Under the pieces are notes generated by a model. The model saw nothing but the letters and a program-made list of their open reading frames with translations, did no database searches and was not told the origin of the DNA. Shown here piece after piece: positions 46,867 through 59,049 of a stretch of DNA of 64,000 nucleotides. This stretch comes from Phlebotomus papatasi (lineage: Eukaryota; Arthropoda; Insecta; Diptera; Psychodidae): assembly GCF_024763615.1 (NCBI RefSeq), contig NC_077223.1, forward strand, positions 111,290,627-111,354,626, in the 5' to 3' direction. Within the stretch, counting starts at the first letter, position 1; each line of letters opens with the position of its first letter. A program made the position numbers and the translations under genes.

Positions 46867-49567
46867 TAGCATAGCTTAACCGTTATTTGGTGGGAATTTC
46901 AAATTTCTGGTGTTGAGAGCTTTTGCATTCACTTTTCTTTGATGCTACTGATTTGTATAAATTGCAGAAATTATTTAGCAATATTCTTTTTGGGTGTTCA
47001 TTAATCAAAATCCACAATAAATCTATCGTATATATCTTTTGATAACTTTTCTTCAGATTTCAAAGACCTTTTCTTCACTATAAGCACTGACTGTAATTCT
47101 TGATAAAATTGAAACATTTCACAGTTCTTCACTCTAACCACATATTTACCGCTATTACACATATAACGTTATTTTTACCTAAAATAATCATGTCAGAACT
47201 GACTTAAAAGATAAGTAAGTCTTCTGAAAGTTTTCTTTAACAAGATTTACGTTAGAAAGGTAATATTTTCGTCAATAAAACGTAAGTTTCTGCCACATGG
47301 TGACTTTTATTGCATGAAGATTACTCCTTACTTTTGAAAACCACGATATGGAGGTGCCCAAATAATTACTATGACTTTATTCTGAAAATAACTATATACT
47401 GACTAAATTTTGCTACTTGGGTTAGGACGGCGTAATTCGAAAAGCTTCAATAGTATCCTGATTTATAAAAGCAAATTCTGTGATTTCCTTAAAGTTATTG
47501 AACATTACGTCTATAATAAGTAAGTTATCTGCAATATTGTATAGATGTTTATTTATGACAAAATGCGTCATAATGAATAATTTAGAAAAAAATCGTTTAT
47601 GTATTAAAGCATCCTTAATGCCATCATAAAAATAACAAACAAATTAAATGTTTATCAAAAATAATAAATTCTCTGTACGGATTAAAGAATCTCTCTTCGA
47701 AGCTTTTTAAAAATGCAAAAAGATCTCTGTTCAAGTTAAAGATTCAAACAAGTAGATTTACATGGATAACTTTATATTCATAATACTTGGTATTTTGAAT
47801 ATTTCTTGTTCAATTTCCGAGGTGAATTCTCGACAGAATTCCTCATGATTTATGCATAATTTATTAATATAACATTCTCATGCAGATAGAATTTGAGACT
47901 TTTCATGAAGCATCTCATAATTTAGAACTTTCGCCACTTCATCAAATAATCTAGTGATGCAAAAAATATATTCTAAGTAAATTCATTAGATTTTGCATAA
48001 CGAGGTTCTAGAGACGGTTTTTTTGGTGTAAAATAAACTTCACCTTCATGGCTTAAAATGTTGACTTTCATGTCAATCAAACCAAAAAAGTTTACCCCTA
48101 TTGAAGTGCGATGTTTGGGTAATTGGGCGTGTCCTAATTTAATTCAATTCGACAATATTTTCTATGACTTCATCACCTATTTTTTCCTGGGCTCTATGTG
48201 TCTATGCAGAGGGACAGTATAGTGTGAAATGTAATTAAAAACATTGTCAAGAATATCACCTGCGCAGTGTCCTATAAATTAAAATAAATGACACAGAAAG
48301 CACAATTCAGATATTCCAATTTTACGGAGTTTTACACAGAAATTCACTCAAATGGAGTCACTGTGCAGCTGTTTTTGGTTGGATTTTCCTCCAACATTAT
48401 TTTCCATGTTTATGAACTTTTTCTCCATATGTTTAATGGGAAAATTGAGAAGTTTTCCATGCTGTGCCCGCGAGAAATTAATTAGGCACGAAAACTGGGG
48501 AGAGTGTTGAGTCCACTTTTTTTTACCAACTCACAAAAAGGAATCTCTGTTGGGATTTCTCCCTTTTCTGTTTTATCAGTGAAACCAAAGTAAAAATTCG
48601 TGTGAATATGCTGAAATTACGTGAAAGAATGTAATAATTAGAAATGTAGCATAAAAGATATTCAAATAGAAGGTTTTCCTCAAAACTCGTGGAATTTGAG
48701 CTTTTACTACATTCGAGCTCAAAAAGATTGATTTTAAAAAATACCATTTGAAAAGAATTTTTAGAATAGTAAAAAGCTTCAGTAAAAAGCGAAAAGTAAT
48801 TAAATTTTTTCCAGTAACATGCATTTAGAAAAAATTAATTACAATCATTTGAAGTAGTTTGAATTATTTTATGCGCACATGTGGCAAATATGAGGGCTCT
48901 TTGTACAAGATCAGTGACATTAAAAGGTGTCATGCACACCTTTTAGGGTAGAGACTTTTCATTTCAACATAGAAGAGAAAAAGAGCGGCAAAGTTCACAA
49001 GAGCCAGGGTAATTTGGAGAAAAGCTTTTGGGTGACTTTTGAAGGATAAAGTCAAATTTAAAACACATACACTCATTGTCTGTGGCTCTGCTGAATTAAT
49101 AAGTTACTTAAATTCACTTTGAAATTTTGGGCACAGCATATTCAACAGAGTGGAAGAAAAGGTCAGCGAATAATTTTATCCTCAATGTTAGGGCTTGACT
49201 CCGGGCAATGATGCTTTCAGTAACAAGCATCGTACTTAGAAAATTCAACACTTTTAAAAATCCTCTTATATAGAGTATTCTTAAACATCGGAAAATTTCT
49301 CGCGTAAAAGCTCTTAAAGTTTGATGAATTTTAAAATTTATCTATTGAACATTTTGTGGGTGATGGGGAAGGACAAATCAGTTGACATCGTGATGGGATA
49401 TCTATCGTCAATAAATCAAAAAGCATAGATTTTTTTGATTAGCGGAAAAAATGTGTGGCAAAGTGTCGTAGGTTTTGCGAAAGTCTCGAACTATTGACGA
49501 TAATAAGATTAAGATTAATAATAACATGATTAATAATTTTTTTACCCTTACGTCACTTACGAGCTTA

Positions 49568-50433
49568 CACCGAGAAAAATGTGGATGGTAAAATTTACCA
49601 TCCTCCATACAAAATTGTAATGGCCGGATAGTAAAAAAGTCACCCAGCAAACGCGATATTAAATTGGACTGTCAAAAATTGTAGAATCTATTGCATGGAT
49701 AGTAAATTCTAATAGCCGGATGGTAAATTCTAATATCCCCGGATGTTAGATTTTACTAGCCGGATGGTAAATTTTACTGGCAGGATAGTAAATTTTACTA
49801 GCCGGATATTAGAATGAAAAATGTCGGAAAAATTTATTTTTCCTTATTTTCATTGCTTTTTGGCCATTGTTTGAGGGCTTGGGGCCCTTCTTGGATGACA
49901 TTCTCTGTATTTCAAGCCATTTTGGTGCGTGAAAATTGACGACTGCGCCGAGATTTGAACACGCGACCTTTGTGATGACAGTCCAGCATCTTCCAGCTGC
50001 GCCACGAATTGCTATAATGTATTCAAAGCATATCGGAAACCGTTGCATCGGCACCCACGATATTCCAAAATGACATTCTAACAGCAGGATGGCAAATTTT
50101 ACTGGCTTGGATAGTAATTTCAATCTAAATTACTATCCTCCGTTAAAATTTACTGTCTTCCAGTTAAATTCTAACATCTAATATGCGGCCAGTAAAATTT
50201 ACTTCCCGGATATTAGAATCTAAGAGAGGTCAAGGTAAAATCTAAATGAGGATAGTAAATTTTACCATCCGGCTGTTAGAATTTACTATCCATAGGATAG
50301 TAAATTTTAAAATGTCAAGATGGTAAATTCTAAAGGAAAGTTTCTATGGAGGATGGTATTTTCTACTATCTTTTGAGATAGTAGAATTTAAAGACACGAT
50401 TTGTAGAAAATACCATCCAAATTTTTCTCGGTG
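49568..50433 (-). mobile_element. Foldback element FB3, copy B (inverted)
   Basis: An 866-bp element flanked by TA (49566-49567 and 50434-50435), nearly identical to the reverse complement of copy A over its length, including the tRNA-like block and its flank (CATCGGCACCCACGATATTC). The few differences include small indels, so it is a recent duplicate 2.7 kb away. Confidence 0.88.
49940..50012 (-). other. tRNA-like block inside FB3 copy B
   Basis: Reverse-strand counterpart of 46411-46481, containing CGTGGCGCAGCTGGAAGATG and GTCGCGTGTTCAAATCTC. It differs from copy A by only a few bases. Confidence 0.65.
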
Positions 50434-53400
50434 TAGTCAATGATATCAAAACTTTTAAGGAGAGAACTCTGGAATTAACCCCAAAGGACTATTTTTCTAG
50501 GGGTTTCTCCACAAAGGCAAGGCAATTAGTTTGGTATCATCCAATTAGTTTGTCGGATGATAATTCTAATTGGGATTAATCTAACATCAAACCTTAATAC
50601 ATTTGTCATCACGGAGCATCTTTCTCGTCATATCTGGCATTAGAAATTTTGCTGTTTGAGTTACTGGTAGAGGAAATCAAGGGATTCACAAAGGCGGGAA
50701 GGATTCTTCAAAGCCACATATATCTCTTCCATTCAGTCCAAAGTGTGAGTGAATTTAAATCGAAAAGCGATTTTGTCGGGGTTCAAGCTCTGATAGGAGT
50801 TGGCTGAAGAGGAAATACGCATTCAAATAAAACACTCAGGAAAGAGCTTTTGGGGCTTCAAATTGAAATCCAACTCCATCGACTTTGAATTCCTGAGGAG
50901 ATAAAAGGACGCGCCAGAGGATTGAAAACTCGTGTGCTACGAAACACGATATGTCAATTTATTTCACAATTGATTCTCATGCAAATGCAGTCTCTGGTAA
51001 AAACGAAATTTCTTTCGTAGAATGAATACATCAATTAAAAGAAAGTAATACAATTAGAAAGGTTATTGATGACGTTTGTAAAGTTGATAAAATTACATGA
51101 AAATTACAAGTTTAAATGAATTTTATACAACTTCAGCGAAATTCTCATGCTCAGAAAAGTTGTCAGTAATATTTTTAGAAGACTGTATTTTTAGGAAGAT
51201 TTATTGCTTGAGTGACTCGTAAACAATAATATATAAATCATAACAAGTATCAGTGATATCGTGTCTACAAACATAAAAAAAAACTTAGGACAAAACTTTA
51301 CAGCACATTTACCAAAGGACTGCTTCTCGTCAAAGGGTCGGGAAATACATTTACAGATGACTGATGAGAGAGAGGGAGAAATTGATATTAAGCTACGCGA
51401 ATCGTTGTAAAATAGTGTAATATATTCGATACCTGTATTTATACACATTTATGTAACCCGGAGGGGAAATAAGAGGTTTTAGTGCAGATTAATATAGGAT
51501 TTTTTTCAGACTAGAGGCGCTGACCTTTATAACCCAAAAAAAACTTTTCTGAAGAATCTGGAAAATTTCTGGTCGCAGAAATAATTTAAAAATACACGAA
51601 ATATTGTTCGTTTTAAGCTGACAAATTTTGACAAACAACTTTGACAATTTTGGCATTTTATGACTTCATTTTTGTCTATTCAATAAATTTTACAACTCCA
51701 TCTAAAGTCAAATTTTATTTAGTCAATAAATGCGTTCTAGTTTGAGTACCACCCGGTGGAAAAGATTGAAGCATTTGAAGGTACATTTTTAACGTTACAT
51801 TGTAAATAAAGAAACATTCGTAAACCCAATAATGTCCAAAAATGGACAAGGTACATCAAAATAAATGAGTAAATAAAATATTTAACAGAAAAGCATCTTA
51901 CCTTAATTTTTAAAAGTATAAAGTAAATCCTCCAAAAGAAAGATATTTCAAACTAAATTCAAATTTAAGGTTCATATATTTTTGTTATATTTTTTATGCT
52001 AAATAAATTACACGTAATTATTTATACAGAAAATTGATAGAATGTTTTTTCAACATCTCTGTAAGAGGTTACTTTGCCCCAATTTGCCGACGGGGAAATA
52101 AAAATAAGGAATATAAAAAAATTGGAATAACTAAAGGTTGAAAACCTTGAACGCTTGATGTGAGCTTTTGATTGGGATTAGTGAGCTTTTTCTCAGCACA
52201 TTCAAATGTGTGACATTTCATAGAATACTTATTGACTTTGATGGCCTTTTTAAGCTTTTTTTTCGAGCACCAAAGGAATTGTAATAAATTCAGGTAAATA
52301 CCATGGTATCTTCTCATCCTTTTAGCTTTCCCCATCTGCACGAATAAGCAATATATGGGCACTTTAAAAGCATCTGCCCCGTAAAAGCCCACAAAATGGT
52401 GCATGGGAGCAAAAAAAGCAAGAGCATCCATTAGGAGGTGTTAGTTTAAGTTTAGCACCAAGAATGGTGCGAACAACTTTCACCGTTGAATAATGTATTT
52501 TCTGGTCGAAGCTTTAGGGCTGAGAATGAATGGTTCTTGTGGAGTTTCAATCGGAATTACAAAATATTGATGGGATTTTGCCATTTGAGGCTATTCATTT
52601 GTTTATTTATATATCCTACGGAGTTAGTAAACAATTGAATTTCATCGGATATTATAACTAAACCTGTCTGCTGAAAATAAATAATAAAGGACAATGATTG
52701 TGATAATTCGTTTTAAGGTATTGCAAAATTTAAAATGGCAGCATGGGATTGAAAATTTACTAAAGTTTTGGTTCCTGATAGCCTGTAGCTTTGTTCTGTT
52801 GAGGGGTATGCTTATCTTGTATCTCCAGAAATATAGAAAAGTTCACAAGAGCTTTTGCAATTCAATTAAACAGTCAGAAAAAAATAATTTTGTAAGTTAA
52901 ATTGCATTTAAAGTAAATCTTTTATGAAAATTCTTTCCGAATATTTTCGTTATTTCTTTAAATAAAAAAAAATCAAATTAATATATAAATAAAGTGAGAA
53001 TTATAACAGTCTACTGAAATAATTATTTATTAAACTCATTTAATATAATTAACTCTTTAAAATAACTTAAATTTTGCTAAATTTACTAAAATACGTGAAA
53101 TTTTCTAAGTAAAAAATCAAATTTTATCAATACTCAATTTAAAAACTCTGAAAGCCGGAAAATTTTCATATGAAATTTTGGAAAGAAAAAGAAAATAAGT
53201 TTTCATATCATCAACAACTAAGATAGTCTTTTTTAAGGTCCCTCAACCTTTCTAGGAAACTTTTGACAAATTTGAAAAATTCACTGAGTTGTTTTCATTT
53301 GTTGTGGAACTTGATACTTAAATTTATAAACTCAAAATGATGTTCCCTGAGTTTCTCCTCTTCAAAAAAGATCAAGTTTAATTGGCTGTATTTTCTAAAA

Positions 53401-54366
53401 GAGGAACAATTAGAAAATCTGTAAAATTGTATTTGTTGAAGAAATTGATAAAAGAGATAAAAGATTCGATTGCAGTGACAAGATAGATATTCAGTTTTCT
53501 TGAGAATTGTGATTCTTCTGTTGGCCATTGTGTTTATGAACTATCAGACACGGAAAATAATATACTAATAAAAAAAAGATTAGCCTAATTATGATGACAA
53601 TTTCAATTAATTTTTTAAATATAATATTATTTCATAGTTTAACAGTACAGAAAACATTGAAATAATAATAGAAGATTTCTGCAGTAAAGGAATAATTTTA
53701 GAATGGATTTATGCTAAAAAAAAGTCTGTTTAAATTTGAAGCGAAAGCAGAAAGAGTGTAGGAAGAAGAAAGGATTTTGAATAAATTAAAAATCTTTGAA
53801 ATAATTCCTCTGAAAGTAGTTCTTGCGGGATAACATTCTGCGTGGTGGATTAAAAATGTAAATTTTCAATCTACAGTGCATACACGAGTTATAATTCAGG
53901 CAACTTTTTTTTACAACTCCCTTTCCTCAATGGAATATATTTTGCAGTCCAGAAATGGAAAATTGTGGGAAAACTTTTGATTTAAATTCTCGTGTTTCGG
54001 GGCTTAACACAAGGCGGATGCATGATAGCAAATGAAGTCAGAAAAGTAAGAGTCAAAAGCTCTTTGTGTTCAGTGAAACGTGCAGGGAATATTTAATGAT
54101 AGTCCCTTTTGTTTCTTAGAACCATTGCACTTCCTCTTTCCCTTGTTGTACGTGCGAGAAACTCTCATGGAATTCTATTATACCTGATGGATGACACCAT
54201 AAAACCATTCTAGGTATGTCTTAGAGGTTTTGGCACGGAAGTTTTTCGTGGGTATAAGAGTTAGCTCATTGAATTGCAGTAATTTTCTATGAGTACAAGC
54301 CAAACAAACTTGTTAAAGTTTTTGTCTGCACAATTCTGCCTAATATTAAATTCATCCCTATCAAAA

Positions 54367-55861
54367 CACTATGCAACAAATTCACAACTTTTTTTGTTAA
54401 CGGAGATCTCACATGGTACGTTTGATAGAGTCAAGTCCCCTGATTAAGAATCTGGTCTTGGTTTTGCTCCTATACGTAACAATTTTTTTTTATTAATACT
54501 TTTATATTTTTTCTGCTTTGCCTTACATTATCCATTATATCTCAGGTTCTAGTGAACGGAACTTGAAAATTGTGGGTGCGTTGGAAAGCTCATTAGTCGA
54601 GCTTAAATTTTGATAATTACAAAAAACCTTGTAAAACCACTCCTTCGGGGTGTAAAATTGAAGTTTCTCTAAAAATTACCAAAAAAATGGTCCTAAAGTG
54701 AGGTTTTAAAAATTTGTTTAAAATAAACTAAACAAAATATTAAAAATCCAATGATACCAGGTGATAGGCCACACTTAGAACTACAATTTTGTTCATCTGA
54801 GACATCGCGCTCCGATCACTCTAAATGCCTCATTTGTTGGTTTTTGTCATTTTCCAAAAATATGAAGTACATATTTTAAAGCAAATTTCCTAAAGATTTC
54901 TGAGAAAACATCTTTTAAAGCTTGTGTGAAACATACATAACTGTTGAGATCCTTCTTTAATTCGATCGGGGGACCATTAACATGATTTTCATTTACATTT
55001 CCAATCAACCCTCATTAAAAAGCTCTCAATTTTCCTTTAAGTATTCAATTTTTGTTTTTATTTATTTCCATCCATCCATCGAATACTATTTCTAGTAGAG
55101 GTTAATTTTAAATGAAAGTATGATCTAAAGTCATTGAAATGCATTTACGAAATATTTGCTGATGCGTTTTCTACCAATCATAAAAAAGCATTCCAAAAGG
55201 AGTTTAGGGGTTTCTTCACGTGGCTGAATGTTGATTGGGGATGTTAAAGAAAATCATGTTGATGGTCCCTCGATCGAATTAAAGAAGAATCTCAACAGTT
55301 ATGTATGTTTCACACAAGTTTTAAAAGATGTTTTCTCAGAAATCTTTAGGAAATTTGCTCTAAAATAGGTACTTCATATTTTTGGAAAATGGCAAAAACC
55401 AACAAATGAAGCATTTAGAGTGATCGGAGCGCGATGTCTCAGATGAACAAAATTGTAGTTCTAAGTGTGGCTTATCACCTGGTATCATTGGATTTTTAAT
55501 ATTTTGTTTAGTTTATTTTATACAAATTTTTAAAACCTCACTTTAGGACCATTTTTTTGGTAATTTTTAGAGAAACTTCAATTTTACACCCCGAAGGAGT
55601 GGTTTTACAAGGTTTTTTGTAATTATTAAAATTGAAGCTCGACTAATGAGCTTTCCAACGCACCCAAACTTTTCAAGTTCCGTTCACTAGAACCTGAGAT
55701 ATAACGGATAATGTAAGGCAAAGCAGAAAAAATATAAAAGTATTAATAAAAAAAATTGTTACGTATAGGAGCAAAACCAAGACCAGATTCTTAATCAGGG
55801 GACTTGACTCTATCAAACGTACCATGTGAGATCTCCGTTAACAAAACCGTGTTGCATAGTG
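54367..55861. mobile_element. 1.5-kb long inverted repeat element
   Basis: Ends CACTATGCAACA (left) and the exact reverse complement TGTTGCATAGTG (right). Arms of roughly 640 bp (54367-55011 and 55230-55861) are almost identical when one is reversed. For example CGGAGATCTCACATGGTACG, GTCAAGTCCCCTGATTAAGA and CTCCTTCGGGGTGTAAAATT each occur in both arms. The spacer is about 220 bp. No ORF. Target duplication is not clear (AAA at both sides at most). Probably a foldback transposon, and transcribed as part of the Epac pre-mRNA it would form a very long hairpin. Confidence 0.85.
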
Positions 55862-56363
55862 AAATGAGGAGGAAAACATTTTACCTAGAACAGAAGTAAT
55901 AGTAAAAGCATATGTTCATTCTGCTCATTTTCAGTGATACAAAACTTTCTCGTGCAGAATTCTGCATGGGAAAGTCAGTGAATGAGAACAATGTGTAACA
56001 TTGTCTCTCTCTGCATTATCTATAAACAAGATACTATTCGCTAAGTTAACTTCTGTAAAATAATTCTGTACATTTTGCAAACTTAGCAAATCCAACAACA
56101 GTGATTTTTCCTCTTAAACACCTTCATTATTCCCCTACGTTCTCAATATTCGAATATAAAAAGATTAATAGCAGCAAACAAGTTCTAAACTAAACTTTAA
56201 ATTCATTAAAAGACTAGTTCTCCCAAAAGTTTCTTTTTTTTTGCAATTGTCATTCGAATTACGTGGTGTGCAGTAGATGGAAATAGAGAGTAACGAACCT
56301 CCCTTTGGGAGTCCATCGAGCACTCCTGCAAATGAAGGTGGTGCATATGATATTAATTCTTAC

Positions 56364-56455
56364 CTTTCCATCTGCATCCGCTGCATGATAACGAACTTCT
56401 AGTGAACCACCAAGTACAGCATACCAAAAGCGTCCCTGCTCTCCAGCACGAAATA
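56364..56455 (-). CDS. Epac: Epac exon: CNB-A beta-barrel, first half
   Basis: Internal coding exon of 92 bp, preceded by TCTCTTTCAACAG and followed by GTAAGAATT. Two bases complete the Leu split across the 802-bp upstream intron, followed by 30 codons, ending in phase 0. The peptide holds FRAGEQGRFWYAVLGGSLEV, the classic CNB signature (F-x-x-G-x-x-G-x-x-W-Y-x-V-L-x-G-S-L-x-V). In Epac2 CNB-A the same block reads with F-R-x-G-D and W-Y-A-V-L. The acidic tail AADADGK corresponds to the variable loop before the next strand. The following intron is exceptionally long, 40,464 bp. Assignment to Epac rather than PKA-R or PDZ-GEF rests on this exon together with the DEP exons downstream. Confidence 0.93.
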
Positions 56456-57257
56456 CTGTTGAAAGAGACATTGTTTAAATATGTTTGCATAATTCAAAAT
56501 GATACACGTGAATTGGAGCTCTTACGACATTCACATCACGTCCCCAAAAGTCCTTTTTTCATCTTACACGTGGCAATGGATGGGTGGGGGGGAGGAATTT
56601 ATTCACCCAAGACGTTTTTTTCACCGTTGTGGAAACTATTAGGATATCATTTATTATTTAAAAATAAACGATCTGGCAAGATTCTCGAGAAAAATTTATT
56701 GAATAGACATCAAGTTTAAGAGATCTTAAAGAGCAAAGAAAGGTTGAGAATTTCATAATCTAGAAACAAATATTTTCATTAGGTTAAAATTGTATATTCG
56801 CAACACGCTCTTACATGGTTTATATCTTTTAAAATTTCCGGATAATTTTAAAAGAAACATTTCATTAAAGGTTTAAATAAAGTCCTTCAAGATTTCAGAA
56901 CAAATGGATTAGGATCTTTTGTTGTAAAGCACATAATGTCATAAAGACGTCATTAAATATGAATAAACTAGCTCTTAGCATCTAAAATTGTCACTGGATA
57001 TTCTATATAAACAGAGAAGTTAGCCTTTGGCATATTCATTCGTTGCACATTTCATCTTCTTCAATTAAAAGATTATAACTTTATGAATCTCTTGAGAATC
57101 TGAACCAGTCAAGGGACAGAAAGTTTTCAAGTGAATAAGAACAAGGTTTGTGATTTAAAAAGCTTCAAAGTTCCAAAGCTCCATGTAAATAGGGATATGT
57201 GTGTTTGGAAGAAGTTACATGCTTATGGTAAAGGTCTTGGGAATAATGTATACTTAC

Positions 57258-57400
57258 ATGTTACACCTTTTTCGAGATCCTCGTAAAAACCGCACATTGC
57301 CAGCTGCTGAAGGGCTGAACCTGGTAATCGACAGAGGGGCTCTACTCGCCTCAGGCGACATGATATGAGCTCAGCATCCCGAAGATTACGATCACATGGC
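57258..57400 (-). CDS. Epac: Epac exon: start of CNB-A (cAMP-binding) domain
   Basis: Internal coding exon of 143 bp, the most 5' Epac exon recognised here. It is preceded by TTCTTTTCAG and followed by GTAAGTATAC. It opens with one base completing a codon from a missing upstream exon, reads 47 codons, and ends with one base of a split Leu codon. The peptide contains RNLRDAELISCRLRRVEPL, then LQQLAMCGFYEDLEKGVT. This resembles the helical start of the first cyclic-nucleotide-binding domain of Epac2 (family pattern: CGxYExLEKGxTLF). In the Epac family this domain senses cAMP and relieves autoinhibition of the Rap1/Rap2 exchange domain. The initiator exon is not found: no convincing upstream coding exon is visible between 57401 and 64000, so the 5' end is unresolved. 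Confidence 0.9.
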
Positions 57401-58206
57401 CTGAAAAGAAACGGAAAGGGAATCGGTTGAGAATATATTTTGCAATAATGCTATTATTCCCTCAGATTTAATTGGCTAATATAAAACCTCTTTCAGCATT
57501 CCATGCTCTTTCGTAAGCCCTTTTACCTTACAGCAAATACATATATCTTTTGGCGTTTCCTCGGGATTTAGAAGAAGAGTGGGTGGGCAGAAGAATGCCA
57601 CAGAGGATACAAGAATAAAAATGTTTAGGTACGTAGGTGGAATGGAATTGGATTGGCATATTTGTGAAAGTAGAACCTATTAAATCTCATCGATATTATA
57701 TTAACATTGTATAGAGCGAGAGTGTAGCCTTATTGTTGCGATAGCTTGCGATGGATATTTATGATTATAACTATCATATGCATATCGATTTTTGCGTACC
57801 CATGTATGCTTCATTTCCCGAGATGAGCTCATTAAAAGTATCCCAGATAGCGAGAGGTTTCCAGTGAGTTAATATCGAAAAGATATTTTGCTGTGTAAAG
57901 TAAGTAACTCAAAATTTATGAAAAATAATTTTAACGGTTAATAGTTTTCAAATTCAAAATCTTTTAATATTAATTTATATTCTGTATTAAAATTGTTTTA
58001 CTAAAAACTCAGTGCGAAAAGGAGTTAACGAAAAGTGCAAATGAACATCGAATTATTTGCAATTTCTTTTTGGCTGAGCTAAACCACTAAAAAAACCCCT
58101 CATATATTTTTAAATATTATTGTAAAATTTTCATTAAAGATTATTCAAGTGTGCTTTCTGAGACTAGATTTTGTAGATCTATAATAAAATTTTGGAGATG
58201 GATTAT

Positions 58207-58537
58207 TATTATTATTAATCGTGTCGAAATACTTGTTACAATGTAATCATCTTATATTGCTGCTGTTGTATCCCGTGTTGAAAGAATCCGCTAAGTCCAT
58301 GTGTAGACCGCCCAGGAGCGCCTTTCTCCGTGATGTGGATGCTTCTTCCATGCTTCCGGAGTTTTTTGGGCAGCGGCGGTGCATTTTTATTACGTTATAT
58401 CACAGTGAAAATGTCTTTTTCTAAACATTCAGATCTTTGCACCGGGCGGGACTCGAACTCACAACTGTTAGAGTCGAGCCAGAGATCTCATCCGCCCAAG
58501 AACCAACGGTCTTGCCTATTTTGCCACTGAGACCCCC
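58207..58537 (-). mobile_element. Complete tRNA-derived SINE with 15-bp target duplication
   Basis: Flanked by perfect 15-bp direct repeats TTGGAGATGGATTAT (58192-58206 and 58538-58552). On the minus strand it begins GGGGGTCTCAGTGGCAAAAT with A-box AGTGGCAAAATAGGC and, about 70 bp later, B-box GAGTTCGAGTCCC. A tRNA-unrelated body follows, ending in an (AAT)n tail next to the left duplication. The perfect duplication implies fairly recent retrotransposition, and the AAT-repeat tail suggests a LINE partner that uses microsatellite tails rather than poly(A). Confidence 0.88.
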
Positions 58538-59049
58538 TTGGAGATGGATTATATTTTTAATTTAAAAAAAAAACATATTATTACTATTTTATCAGGAGTA
58601 CTCAATTTTTCTAATATCGTCTACCTGTTTTATTTCTTAAAATTCGATTACTTTTAACTATTTTAATTTCTACGTTTTAATTTTTCTCAAAGAAGCAATG
58701 AAACGGCATATCTAGGCGTTGTGGAAAACACGTTTGAAAAAGTTTGGAAGGACATAACTTTGCTTTGAGACGAAGTAGACGATATTACATTTTCTTAATA
58801 ACAAGGCATCCAATGTAAATATATATTATCTAAACCTGAATGTGCGATATTCTAATTTATTTTTAAAAGTATTAGAAATTATTTTACAGAAAACAAGTTT
58901 GACAAACTAATTTTCAAGTTTACAGAGCACATTCCTGAAAAAGCAGTGAAAAAAAGAATCAATTTGTATTAAAACTTATTGCATTTCTGTTAGAATCTTA
59001 GTGCTAATATGCATATATGCAACCCATGCAATCAGTCCTAAATCAAAGA

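Larger units (their letters stand above)
15900..56363 (-). other. Epac giant intron, 40.5 kb
   Basis: Single intron splitting the CNB-A coding sequence, bounded by the donor after the DGK codons (56363) and the acceptor before LPVTLCNLG (15900). Beyond the individually listed transposons and repeats, the remaining sequence (for example 17.1-18.6, 19.0-20.8, 21.2-22.6, 23.1-24.2, 28.4-29.3, 32-33.9, 38.3-45.9, 46.9-49.5 and 50.5-54.3 kb) is AT-rich with only short unrecognisable open frames. I see no nested host gene. Confidence 0.75.

Noticed and set aside
52069..52431. 120-codon minus-strand open frame
   Set aside because: No motif or conserved pattern seen. It lies in intronic AT-rich sequence and shows no sign of selection that I can judge by eye.
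54367..55861. Assembly artefact (hairpin chimera) explaining the long inverted repeat
   Set aside because: The arms differ at scattered positions and the 220-bp spacer is unique, which fits a real foldback element better. Long reads would settle it.
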